Below, piece after piece: positions 35,263-46,914 of a stretch of 64,000 bases of DNA. The stretch lies in the NCBI GenBank assembly GCA_005765155.1, contig VCCP01000004.1, positions 1,860,001 to 1,924,000 on the forward strand. Direction: 5' to 3'. This DNA comes from Zelopaecilomyces penicillatus. Lineage: Eukaryota; Ascomycota; Sordariomycetes; Hypocreales; Pseudodiploosporaceae. The position numbers and the translations under genes were made by a program. The number at the start of each line of letters is the position of its first letter. The first letter of the stretch is position 1. The notes beneath the pieces are model-generated. The model worked only from the letters and a program-made list of their open reading frames with translations. It did not search any database and was not told where the DNA came from.

Positions 35263-37340
35263 CAAGCCACATTCGATCAGCAGATACAATATAACACAAT
35301 ACGCCCAATGATTACCTGCCGGGGAAATGGTACCAGGCCTCTGAATCCAAGGAAGATGCAAGTTTCCGAATCTGGATGTTGCCTTTGGATCATGTGATCT
35401 CATCGCAACCTTTAGATGTCTTGATCAATCGGGACGGGAAACTGCTGAATACAGGAATGCGGGGGTGATAATTAAAACTTCGTGTTCTATGGTACTTGAA
35501 ACTCGGCGGAATTGGCAAGTTAAAAGAGGGCAATTTTATTCCAGACGGTTCAGCGACTGTATCTTTTAGAATCTGTGTAAAAAGCAAATTGAGGACGCTG
35601 TGTGGTCAATATATTCCATCTCTAAAAGACGAATTATTAATTGTGTACTAAATCAAGACTCATTCATTGTGTGAGTTCCTTTAATAGGTGACAAACGAGA
35701 GACATATCCTTCTCACTCCTCACAGTCAACTTAATTTTACCTAGCCAAACTCCACATCTTGGAGTTGCCTGAAAGTGTTTCATTTGACCTTTTTTTTTTT
35801 TTTCGCTTTTGAGAATGATAACCCTAATCAGTAAAATCTCTGACAGGAGCAGACCAGAGTGTATCATTAGGTTGCACTGACATTAATGGAGAATCCATTG
35901 ATAGAGTGTTGAGCACCTTGGGAGGAGTATTCTGTCTTGAAGGATCACCTGCAACAAATTGCTTATTTGGATATGGCATTCCATGTTTGATAGATGGGTC
36001 GCAGTGCCTGATGTTTTGGATAGGACTGAAGGGGATTCGTTGGGGAGTGAAACAAGTACTTGTTGCAGCCAGTCCTACTATATCTACTGAACCTCCCATT
36101 CGAAGATGTGTGTGCACATGGTTATACGAAATGTATTCAGAGGGATTATTGCTCTTGTGATGTAGCACAATGCATGCTGATGGACATTACTAATACAGAG
36201 TTCAGTTTTGACATTGCAGATAATTTCGTAGAACTCGGCGACCTATGCGCACATACATAAATAAATTGTGAATGCCAAACAGAGGGGAATGAAACACTCA
36301 TGCGCCAAGCAACTGAAAAGACACCAAGGAGGATCGTGTCTCGCAAATCAGAGCTCGCCAAGTGAGACTTCTCTTCCCGCCATTATGAAGAATCTAGGTA
36401 CATAATGGCATCTACTCCGTAATGGCATCGGAGTAATTGCAACGAGGCAACACAAAAGGAACCAAAAAAAAAACAAAAAAAAAACGACCATATACGGTAA
36501 CTAAATCTCTACGCCCTTTGCTCAGCTGGAATGCACCTTTCAATGCAAGGTAGATGATTTGGCAACACCCCGGATGCAGATGGCACATTCGGGGTCATAT
36601 TGCGATGCGACCTCATAAAGAAGAACATCCGGGGCATCTTTGATAATTAACGGTCAGCTTCATTCAACCCCCTCTCCGAGACTCTGTGTCTCGTTGTTTC
36701 CCCATCTCTCCGCCCCGTTCCCTCCAAACCATCTACAACATCATGGGTCTTGAACCCTGCCAACATGGAGCAGCAATTTTGAGTAGTTTTTGAAAAAGCT
36801 GTCTAACCTTGCTTTCATGATTGGAACGCATTAAAGAAAGGAAAAAAAAGAGAAGAAAAAAACTTGCGATGTAGAATAAAGTCAGGGAAAATGGTATGCC
36901 ACGTACATATAGCTCCAAGATGAGTGACTTGAATGATTAATTCATTGATTCATTGAGTAAGAAATCATGATTGTCAGCGAAACTACAGCTATTATTACTG
37001 CTACCTTCCCCATTTCCCCATGAGAGTCGGGAGCCGTAAGCTGTCACAAAAACGGTCTCAATTCTACTGCATACCTTTTCAGCTCGGATTGATACCTCGA
37101 GCTTATACTATTTGGACGTTTGGGTACCATCGTTGGTCTCTTATGTGTCTTGGATTATTCATATCCGTTCTGCTTTGTTTCAAGGCTTTTGATTGGGCGT
37201 TTCGTGGGATAGACTGTTATAAGTGGCCGATATTTGTCACGATATGGTAGACATGCATGCATGCATGTATGGATGGGTTATTCGGTGACATGACAGAGTA
37301 TTTACCGCCTCGGAATTCAAAAAGTTGGAAGGATTATTAG

Positions 37341-37385
37341 GTATACACACACATACACACACACATACACCCATATATATATATT
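37341..37385. repeat. CA/TA-rich simple repeat
   Basis: Imperfect (CA)n with TACA interruptions running into (TA)n. Confidence 0.85.
37373..37385 (+). promoter_or_regulatory. candidate TATA element of the subtilase gene
   Basis: An alternating AT run about 170 bp before the chosen ATG. If it acts as a TATA box, transcription would start near or after the upstream in-frame ATG at 37401, favouring the ATG at 37557. It could equally be just the end of the microsatellite. Confidence 0.3.
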
Positions 37386-37556
37386 CACATACTGAGATAG
37401 ATGTTCCCTTCTGTCCCAAGACTGCTCACCACCCTAGACATCTCAAGACCTCTTCGCCATTCAGTCAACATCTTACATCCATCCTGCATTCTAAATCCCC
37501 TCTTATCGTTCGACGAGCTGGCTGGGGATCCATATAACTGCACTGCACTGCTCATA

Positions 37557-39053
37557 ATGCGCTCCTCTGTACTTCTCGCTATACTCCCGGCTATTCTCGC
37601 CGCCCCATCTACAAAGCGCACCGAACTTGCGCCCCTTCACCTCTCCCCCGATTCCAAATTGACTGACAAATACATAGTCAAGTTCAAAGATGGCGTTTCC
37701 ATGGCTGCAGTTTCAGAAGCCTCGAGTGCGATGAGCAACGAAGCCACTAGGCATGTCTATGAGCACTCCTTTAGAGGGTTTGCTGGACATCTCGATGAAA
37801 AAGCACTCGGCGTTTTGCGAAATCACCCAGAGGTAGTTTATTTTTATTTTCTTTTCTTTTTCTAATTCATTTTCTACATAAGGATCAAATCGCTCTTTAT
37901 ACCAACTTCATGATAGCTAATGCTCTCTCCCACACTATGTACAGGTCGAATATATCGAACAGGATGGCACATCATCATCTAGAGCATATGTGACTCAGAA
38001 TTTCCCCCAAGATACCTTCCAATGGGGTCTGTCTCGTATATCTTCCAAATCGCCCATGAATAGTGGTTATGTCTATGACGATAGCGCTGGTGAAGGCACT
38101 TGTGTCTATGTTATTGATAGCGGCCTTGAAGCAACTCATCCCGTATGCGCTCCCCCATACAGTCAACTAATATACCAATTATTGCGTGGTTTTTTTTTTG
38201 CAAAATTGGGCTAACTGGATTTTCATGAGTAGGAATTTGACGGTCGAGCCACATTTGTAGGCACTGCAGTCAAAGGCCAGGTCAATGACGATGAGGGCCA
38301 TGGGACGCATGTGGCAGGCACAATAGGTGGGAAAACCTACGGCGTAGCAAAGAAGACCAAGATTTACGGTATCAAGGTCCTCGACGCTCAAGGCGTTGGC
38401 CAAAACTCTGATATTATTGCTGGTATCAATTACGTCCCCAAGGATTCAGCCACAAGATCTTGTCCCAATGGCGTTCTCGTCAACGTCAGCATTGCCGGGG
38501 AATTCTCAAGAGCTCTCAATGATGCCGTTGCTGCCCTGATCAAACAGGGCTATTTCGTCGGAGTTGCTTCAGGGAATACCAACGTCGACGTCTCAAAGAT
38601 ATCTCCTGGCTCTGCACCAACTGCCTGTACAGTTGGTGCGACTGACAAGTATGATACCCGGTTCAATTTGTCAAACTACGGTTCTCTTATTGATATCATG
38701 GCTCCTGGCGTTGATATCATATCGTCTTTCCCCAACAAGCAATATGTAAGTCCCCCCCCCTTTTTATTTTATTTTTATTACACATTTCCTCCAATCATGT
38801 ATGTATGTTGCAAATGCTGATCTGCTTGTTTTTCTTCTTCTTTTTTATTTTTTAGAAGCGCTTCTCTGGGACTTCCATGGCCACCCCCCATGTCGTTGGC
38901 CTTGCTGCATATCTTGCGACCAAGGAGAACAGGAAGGCCGGACCACACCTCTGCGCCCAGATTCAGAATATGGGCCTCAAGGGTGTGATCAAGGGCCAAA
39001 CTAGAAATACTGTCAATATTCTTGCTTTTAACGGCAACCCTAATGCTCAATAA
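37557..39053 (+). CDS. secreted subtilisin-like serine protease, proteinase K (S8A) family (394 aa)
   Basis: Extracellular endoprotease related to the fungal proteinase K/Pr1 group. Four exons: 37557-37832, 37945-38142, 38233-38745, 38856-39053. Residues 1-16 are a signal peptide ending LAAP; an I9 inhibitor propeptide (KYIVKFKDG to VEYIEQDG, about 41-99) follows; the catalytic domain has Asp150 (VIDSG), His181 (GHGTHVAG), oxyanion Asn273 (SGNTN) and Ser336 (GTSMATPH). The stop codon overlaps an AATAAA. Start chosen because the signal peptide begins there; an in-frame ATG at 37401 would add 52 residues in front of it. Odd: the usual SLGGG segment of the substrate pocket reads SIAGE (244-248). 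Confidence 0.93.
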
Positions 39054-40087
39054 ATGTTGGGTTGCTGTGCAAAATACTTGGGATATAATCTCATTTGGGG
39101 GATGGGTATGTTTTGAAAGAAGAGAGAATCTTAAATACCATAACCGCCATAGGTTGAACAGGCTATGAAGCTCGATCCACAGACGTCAGCAATCAAATAT
39201 AGAATTTTAGTGTGTATCAGAGCATTTTAGTCGTCTATACCGACAAGTCAAAAGAAAAAGAAAACCACGCCTACTGCCTTGCTAGGGTATGCCCTTAGAT
39301 TGGGTTGAAGAGAAATCCACTTGTAGGAGTATATCACATATTAGGAGTGATGAAAAGTATTCTGTCGAACAATTATCTCCGTTTGGCAATCCGCGTCCGG
39401 CAGGGGGAGGGCACTGGTGAGAGCCAAAATGCACAAGTGGGAAGCTAATATAGTCGACACATTAATGGCGTGTGTCGTGGCTGACCGTAGCGTCTCCCTT
39501 CATTTGCCCAGTGGCACAAAGAGCCAACCAAAGTATTGTATGACTGAAGCAGGTTGTCTACTGCTTTGGCTCCTAAGAATAATAGAACATCGCAATTTGA
39601 CGGCAGTGAGCCGGTCTAAAGGCGGCATGGAGCTGATGGCCACATCTCACCAAGATCACCAATCATTCATTACCTTCAGCTCCAGGTTATTCCAAAAGGC
39701 GTTCAACAAGAAATATGATTGTGTGAGAGTCTAGGATATCATTGATTCCCGTTGCTGTGGTCTCTGGATACATTCACTCAGGCTTAAAGAAATCAGAACT
39801 GAAGGTGGATGATATCTATTCAAAATAAAAGAGGAGCATATGAAGCGCAATGAAGAACACGTCGTGCTGTAAGCAGACGTACCGCCGCCCTAACCGTCCC
39901 AATCTCCATCAAAACTGGTTCCATTTGAAGACGCCGTGACCCATAACCAGCATAAATTCTTGCCGCTCAGGAACCAAGTAGAAAGCAAAATAAGATAAGC
40001 GCAAGATGTAGCCACATGATAGATACATATATATTTTCAAAGGCTCATCTCTTACATGGTATAAGAAAGTCAAAAGTCAAAAACAAA
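39054..40087. other. spacer between convergent subtilase and OPY2 genes
   Basis: Shared 3' region of two convergent genes. No gene or repeat supported. Confidence 0.5.
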
Positions 40088-41438
40088 TCATTCCTTGGTG
40101 GCGTGGTGATCTCCAAAAGGGCTACGCCCACGATCTATTGAGTCTGGCTTGGAAACTGGGCGTGATTCAGGCTCTGTCTCTGCAAGGGCTATCAATGTTG
40201 GTGATGGAAGTGACGATTGCTGACTTGCTCGACCCGGAGGGTCTGAGAACGGTCCTTGATCCACCGCAGGCGATTCATCGATGAGGGTGACGGCATTAGA
40301 GTCTCGGGTCATGGACGACTGGCCCGGGCTGTAAGGGGGAACGCCGAGTGTCGTAGATGATACGTTCGCCTCTGGTTTGTAAGCGATCTCGACCTTTCTT
40401 AATCCAGATCCTACTTTAACCACCTGCGCACGGGCCTGCGATGCTGTGTTTGCATTGCTCAAGAATGTAGACCCAACACTGAAGTTGCTTGCTGCGCTTT
40501 TTGGACGTTCTTGATATTTCTCCAAGTTGATGCTGGGTACGGGTGGAGTACTCGAGCCGCTGCTACCCGACTTAACGCTGACCACGGTAGGCTTGGCCCT
40601 CATTCCCGTTTGAGCAGGAGTCAGAACTTGGGCTTGTTTGCCGTAAATTGTAGAAGCAATGCTTGAGCGCGGTGCGTAGGAGGTGCGGTCTGAGAATCCG
40701 GAAATGCCGGAATATGTCGAGTCCCTCAGATTACCTGGGACGAAGAAGTGCTGGTCGTCTTGAGTAGACTCTCGGTTGCCTTCAGTATGGTGCATAGGAA
40801 TCGGTGGAACTGGTGGGACAAGAACCGTCGGCGATGTTGGTGTAGCTCGGTTAGTGACGCCGGGAATGTAGGCGATTTGAATGATGTTGGAAGCTCGAGT
40901 CAAGACAGTTGAAGCGATTGAGTGAACGGTATGTGTGGAGGATCGACGGGTTATACGTGACGCAGTGTCCTTCTCGACATCTCGAGCAGGATTGGCCTCT
41001 GCCTCGTATACGGTTCGCCGAATATCTGATCTCTTGGGCCTGATGACGTATTTCCACACGAGAAAAGTTAGGATGGCGATGGCTGCGATACCACCAATGA
41101 CACCACCGGCGATAGGTCCTGCACTGGGACCGCTGGCTTTATCTTTACCACCCGAAGATGCATCCTTGAGGCAGAATGATTTGGGGCATTGCGTACAGTC
41201 CACCGGCACTGAGAACTGACAGCTTTGGCCTGTCGGGCAAGATGGACACTCGAGCTTGGATGTATCGTCGCACTTGACACAACCTTTGTTCTGTCGTGGG
41301 ATAAGTCTCATCACTAGACAAAATGATCAGCAGGTTACTTCAAGGTTGACAACTCGGACGACGCAGAGGCCCCGTACCTTGATCCAATTCTGCAATGTTC
41401 CTCGCCACGATATATGATGATGTAGCCATTTTATGCAT
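40088..41438 (-). CDS. OPY2: OPY2-type membrane anchor of the HOG/MAPK pathway (428 aa)
   Basis: Single-pass plasma-membrane protein; in yeast Opy2 recruits the Ste50-Ste11 module for osmotic and filamentation signalling. Two exons, 41378-41438 and 40088-41313, the 64-nt intron joining AELDQ to VMRLIPRQ in frame. The short ectodomain (residues about 30-67) has the family's cysteine pattern: CVKC, then CPSC, C, C, CTQC, C (Cys 32, 35, 43, 46, 51, 59, 62, 67). One membrane helix follows at about 86-110 (GGVIGGIAAIAILTFLVW), then a basic stop (RPKR) and a long Ser/Pro-rich cytoplasmic tail. No clear signal peptide, so the helix is probably a signal anchor with the N-terminus outside. The tiny first exon is inferred from frame and splice sites; a start at the exon 2 ATG (41311) is the alternative. 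Confidence 0.85.
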
Positions 41439-44055
41439 ATTGCTAGGCGCTCGAGGGACACGAAGCACGAGACTGTCCAATTCAGATGGCCCGGTCGCAG
41501 GCTCGCCGATCTTGTTAATGTGGGTTGAGGGTCGTAGCACCCCGATGCAGTGTCCAGAAGGCTAGATCGACTCTCCGGGCTCGTGGGCTAATGGCGATAG
41601 AGGCGACGCGGGGTTCGTAACGAAGGGAGATTCGGCCACGGTTGGATAGGTGACAATGCGTTGGCGATGGGTTCAGAAAAGACAGAAAGCGGAATCAAAA
41701 CGAGTGGACTGGAGACTAGCTCGGGGTCAAGTGAAACAAAAAGGAGAGATAAGATTGTGATGCTAGATCATTGAAGAATATACATAATCGGCCTGGGCGA
41801 CGAGGAAGCGAACGGAGAGCAAAGCTGGCTGTGAGAAGACGTCGTCGTGAGAAGCCGTCGTGATGATGGGTCGACAAAGAGCAAATAGTTGACGGCCTGC
41901 AGGAGCGGAGGAAGAGTGGGCAAAGCAAAGACTGGCGGGATCTCGCGTCTCACCACTGGAATGGGGCCTCACTGTACCCTGGACGGTACGTACCTTGCAT
42001 GCTACACCCACTGCGAGCCTGCACAGGGACATTCATTGCAGAAGGCCAACGGCGCCAGGGGCAGAGGAAGCGCGCTAGGGCTTGCTTCGTCGTTAGTCCG
42101 AAGCAATTTATTGCAGACTACACCAGGACTAGGCACAGTGCGACTTGCATCATGCCAGCCCCCCCCCAGTCGAAGCGGCGACAGGGCCGATTTCAGGCTA
42201 GGTATCGCTGTGCACCACTGAGCTTGGCTAACACGTGGTGTCTAAATGGAGGGGGACCGCGCGTCCAGGAGGCTACCGCCGCACTGTCTCCAGCACTGTG
42301 TCCGTTTCTCCGCATCATGCACTTCCATGTCGCTCACACACTTCGCGCAGATTTCAAGCGGGCGTCCAGCGCCTCAGGTTGGACAAAGGGCACGAGAACG
42401 CATTGATGAAGGGCCTCCCCCGGCACGAGAGCTGTTGTTTCTGTTCATTTTTTGTGCTCTGTGCGGCTCGAAAAGGTGCGGGGGCGGCTGCTCTGCTTCT
42501 TCAGATGGGATTCGTGCCATCTTCATCTGGTATCTCCCTTTGCTGGTGGAATACCTAGTGCTAAGGCGAATGCTCTTCCTTGGCTATTGGACAATGTGAG
42601 GCATATCCTCGTATCTCTCATTAAGGTGCAAATTATGGTATTGCAGAGTGGCTTGCCCACCCCGTCTTCCTTCTCTGGTTGGCTGATAAACACCTTCCAA
42701 AGCGAGTGCCTGGGAAGGGTATGGATATTGATTCTGCAGACATGGAACCATGAGCTGCATGCAGACTCTGCTACAGGTACATCAAGCCGCGGTCCCATGT
42801 CAAACGTCGCACGCACCACCACCAACTCCTCCTCCACGACACAACTCTCTGCTTCACACAAGTTTACAAGTGGAACGAAAGCGGGTCAGCATGATGATAA
42901 TCAAAGCTGTTCCATCAACAACAGCTAGCTACGTTGGATTTGGTGCCTCATCAAATCATATCCTAATCTATTGGCTATAGGGCTCCGGTAGGATGATTAC
43001 CTTCCAATCTGCTTCATATGACTGGCTTGGGTTGACTGCGAGTCATATTTCGTCCAGCCTTTGATTCCCAATAATAGCAGGTCTTCGTCTCCCAAACCCT
43101 TGGCTGAGGCTTGGCCACGGTTGTACACGAGACGGTACGACCGCTGTAATATCCCTGCACCAGTGAATTCGTTAATTTATTCCACGGCGAATCACAGATC
43201 ATTGGCCATACTTCCGCGAACCACCGTGCCGAACATGCGTTGGCTGTTTGTTGCCAGCGGGAAAGGGGCAGGACAGGGAATAACGTGGGTGTAGGGCGGC
43301 CCCCCGTATTACACGTTGCAGAGGAGCCTGCCTTTGTCAGCGAGTTGCGTACCACGTGTTTTTGAGGCAACACTTTGGTTGAACCACCACGTGATTATGG
43401 CGTTGATGCTGTATTGCGGTGACGTGCTTTCACCACTCTCTATGGGCATATATGGATATGTTGGTTGTGATATACGGTATTGCTGCTAGTTATAGGACTT
43501 GAATCAGTAATATATTCCTTATTTAGGAACTGGTCCCCACTCGGCATCACGGCTTCTCGTTTGACATCGTAACATTTCTTCATCAATCAACTGGCATTCA
43601 ATATGGTGTCCCCACAAACTGGACGGCTCAAGTTGTTACATACCCTTGATAATGTACAAAGTAGTAAACGCAATCAAACACATTCTCTTGTTGGTTCCTG
43701 TCGTTGTAATCGAAGCGTTGTTTGCGTATTCACCCCTTCTTAGACTTGGCGAAATACCTACCTGGAGGACATGTTCGTCAGCAAATCTTACACAAGTACC
43801 TCACAGGAGTATCTCGAGAGAATTGTTTGACAAAATTGATGCCATGTTTCTTGTATTCCATTGCAAAGACTAATAGTTACAAATTCGCTCCATCCTACAC
43901 ATTATTGCCTTCTAACTACCAAAGACGCTCTTTCTCGAGGTCTATTATCTAAATTAAAACATGTCAACCAGAAACTTAATTAACCGTCTACGGGCAAGGC
44001 AACGGCCCAGACGTTGTGCCCCTTTTTTGTTTGAGTCGTCATAATGGTCGTTTCT
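41439..44055. other. 2.6 kb spacer, OPY2 promoter side
   Basis: OPY2 leader and promoter on the left, 3' region of the GDP-mannose transporter on the right. Open frames at 42235-42930 overlap in several frames and look like chance. No gene supported. Confidence 0.5.
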
Positions 44056-45404
44056 TTACGCATTTGAAGCGTCCTTGCTGCTTTGGGAGCTGGCACTCAT
44101 GACCCGCGAGGTTGTGGGTAGCGACATCTTGGACTGCTGCGACTGGCGGAGCTTTCCCCAAGTATACACAATGCCACTAACAAATCCGACGAAGATGGCA
44201 GAAACACTGCCAAATGTGATTGGGGCATTGAAGAAGACCAAACCGCTGACAGCAATAGGAAGCTTGTTGAGGGCTCCCACCATAGAGTAAGTCGTTGAAG
44301 ACGTGACTCGAATGCACCACGCAGAGCAGTACGAGATAAAGATGGCTGCAAGTCCGGAGTAGATCATGCCTAAGATAAGGCTGTTGCGTGATTCCTCAGG
44401 GAAATTTCGTGCTAGATTCTCGCTTGACCAATCTTCCACAAGAATGGAACCAACAACGAGAACCGGGATGGTTAAAAGGTTGTTGTAGAACATGGCTATG
44501 AGAGATGTCAGCATGGCACATACATTTTGTCGCTAAAACAGGTTTAACTTACTGTCCCAATCTTTAAAGTTCATCTTCTTGATAACCTTGCGCATGCCAA
44601 GAACGAAAGCTGAGGAGCAGACGACATTCAGACCCATCCAGGTGTAGCCAAGATTGAGAGTAGAAATGGTCTCAGGAGAGCCTCCACTGCTGACGGCGGC
44701 TTGAATATCAGCCCAAGCGGCGATAATGGAGCTAAAAACCATCAAACCGAAGGAGAGAAGAATAATAGGCGTGACTCTTCCACCAAACCATAGTACTTCG
44801 CCATAGGCGATGACAATGATGGTCAAGTTCTTGAAGATGGTGTACACCGGTACAGATAGATACTGGAGAGCCTTGGCACCAGTGTAAATCATGCCAACAA
44901 GGAGAACAGAAATGGGGAACCCTATACATGGATAAGTCTCCTGCTTCAACTGAGTTTTGCAGGCAGTTGAGAATACTTACATTTCTTTGCTTTGACCGGA
45001 TCAAAAGGTGCCAAGGTGGTGATCATGCCCACCTGTTTGCAAAGCAGAATTGTGGTCACACACACGATGGACTGTGAATCGGTAAGATTTCATACTTTGT
45101 GGGATAAATAGTGATGATGATCACTTACCTGAATGCCAAGGTAGAGGAAGTTGAGGTTCCACGAACTACCTGAAACAACATATTTGTTTACAACGGTCAT
45201 GCTGATGGACGATAAACAGTACGCAAGGACAGATGCGCCAGGGCTATTGTCAATCCTGGACACAGAGGTGCCGAGTCCGACCTGCGGTGATGACTGTCGC
45301 TGGGACACATTGCGGGAGTTGGGCGCCGCAACGAAAGGGTCCTTCTCGCCCTGGAAGTCGTCGCTTACCCGGACAACATAGTCGTCGTTTTTCTTGTCCG
45401 CCAT
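44056..45404 (-). CDS. GMT1: Golgi GDP-mannose transporter, VRG4/GMT type (391 aa)
   Basis: Imports GDP-mannose into the Golgi lumen in exchange for GMP, feeding mannosylation of proteins and lipids. Four exons on the minus strand: 45129-45404, 44981-45071, 44553-44921, 44056-44495; all joins keep frame and rebuild family motifs (KKW-FPISVLLVGM; DWD-TMFYNN). The first 55 or so residues are polar and cytosolic; about ten membrane helices follow, with SVPVYTIFKNLTIIVIAYGE in the middle and the nucleotide-sugar recognition motif GALNKLP at 319-325, which marks GDP-mannose carriers. The tail is Ser-rich. Start chosen at ATG 45404; an open frame upstream lacks an ATG. Divergent from the small coiled-coil gene. 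Confidence 0.94.
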
Positions 45405-46551
45405 CTTTTCTCTGATGTGGTGAAAGAATAGGGATGAATGAGATGGCAAGCTGGCACTGGCAGGTGCTAGTGAGTTTGATGGCAAGGGGGCGATACGATA
45501 AGCAGCAATTTCTGGAGCCTGGGCGTGTCGATTGGCACTGGAGCAGACAATAGTTCTCGCAGCGGCAAAGATGACGGCGGTTGTATCCTGTCCACCTCAG
45601 CAGCCAAACGAGAGACTGGTCAGCGTGGTGAGAAGAAGCTGGACGAACAACAGGTATCCGTGGAGTTGGTTGTCTGTCTAGCCGACACGTAGAGGAAGAT
45701 TAAGGAGGAATTTCGTTGCTGGCAAATTTGATCACGGCAGGGGCCGCGAGGCACAAGAGTGGACCATGCCCAAAAGGGTTTGGCGGGAGTTTGTCATGGA
45801 TTTCTCTACAGTTCTCAATAGACTTTTGGTGAGATCGCCACAGCACCCTCTGTAAAAAGCGCCATCTGCATGTGTGAGTTCAGCAATACGGAATGCCGTG
45901 ACTAACAAAAGGGTTTGCCGAACCTTGATATCAAGGTGGCGATCAGTTTGAATATCCCGAATCTAGGTGGGTGTCAGGCGTCGCCGTTTGCAACCCTTGG
46001 AAAAGGCACGTGCCGGCAGTTTTGGGTACCATTTGCAGTTTTACCGGGAATCATCTGAGCAATTCTAATCTGATGCTTAACTGCCGTGACCGATCACTGC
46101 AGAATCTCTTCCATGGTAACGTTGATTTTCCATGTACCTAATTCGTAATAGTCAGCGAACTGCATATTGTCTTTTATTCATGACACGATCTGGAAAACCT
46201 GACGTGCCACGCTGACGTGCCGCGATACCGATAGTCTGAAAGCGCTGCAGCACTGCCCCCGACATCCTGTGGTGCTCTGAAAACCCGCCCAGAAGCTGCT
46301 CGTTATTGCAACCACCCAGGGATGCTCCGCCGGGTGCTACCTGCAGGTTTTAAGTTTGCTCCTGCTAATTGTAGGTTTACAGCTGCTGCTTTTAGGTTTG
46401 TACCTGCTATATTTTTTCTTTTAACATATATCTAATTCTTTTCACAGTTCTTCTCTCATCTAATTTCATTCTTCTTCATCTACCCCAGTTTGCTCTAGAT
46501 CTTTTGCTCTTCATCCAAGACTATCCCATCATCAAAACGATATCGCTTACG
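45405..46551. other. divergent spacer, GMT1/coiled-coil gene
   Basis: Leader regions of two divergent genes. An imperfect tandem repeat lies at 46334-46411. The last 120 bases before 46552 are pyrimidine-rich, typical of a fungal leader. No gene supported. Confidence 0.5.
46334..46411. repeat. imperfect tandem repeat, about three copies
   Basis: Three degenerate copies of a roughly 22-28 bp unit of the type AGGTTT-N-CCTGCT, just upstream of the leader of the coiled-coil gene. Confidence 0.6.
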
Positions 46552-46914
46552 ATGGCCTCAACTCCTACACCTCCTGAGTCTAATAATGCTAGAATGCGAG
46601 GAACGACTCCACCAGACGAGGACATCAATACAAAGCTTAAGCGCCTTAGCAGTAATGTCCATGAGGTATGTACCAAATATGGCCCAATTTTGATTAAGAT
46701 TTTGGCTTGGATGTCTTAGATGGCTGATCATCAGGAGCAGATTCTCACTACAATGAACCAGTTGGCTGCTCGAGTTACACATATTGAAGCCAATCAACAA
46801 AGGATTGAAGCCAATCAACAAAGGATCGAACTACATCAGCAAAGATGGAATGCTTTTGTAAGGCAGATAATAATGGCAGCAATGGCGAATTTTATCTTCA
46901 ATGGGGCGGCATAA
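46552..46914 (+). CDS. small coiled-coil protein of unknown function (102 aa)
   Basis: Two exons, 46552-46665 and 46720-46914, separated by a 54-nt intron (GTATGT donor, TCTTAG acceptor). The first exon gives a Pro/Thr-rich start and KLKRLSSNVHE; the second a coiled coil that contains three near-identical heptads (IEANQQR, IEANQQR, IELHQQR), then a hydrophobic tail. If the intron is kept, the frame reads on for 17 codons and stops at the TAG that is also the splice acceptor; exon 2 then begins with its own ATG. No known domain. The heptads could make it a small oligomer. It may belong to a lineage-specific family. Support: in-frame splice, leader composition, repeat phase. Confidence 0.55.

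Larger units (their letters stand above)
32452..37556. other. 5.1 kb spacer between RAS2 and the subtilase gene
   Basis: No gene supported. It carries a GT-rich run (about 34084-34115), TAGGTA-type motifs (34370-34720), a (GTAT)n array (35234-35262), an ATGC tandem (about 37252-37268) and a CA/TA-rich stretch before the protease gene. A minus-strand frame at 35824-36099 has protein-like composition but no support beyond that. Confidence 0.5.

Noticed and set aside
37401..37556. Using the upstream ATG as the main subtilase start
   Set aside because: It would place the clear signal peptide 52 residues inside the protein; kept only as an alternative in the findings.
42235..42928. Three overlapping plus-strand frames between OPY2 and GMT1
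   Set aside because: Mutually overlapping in different frames with no conserved motif; none shows consistent coding bias.
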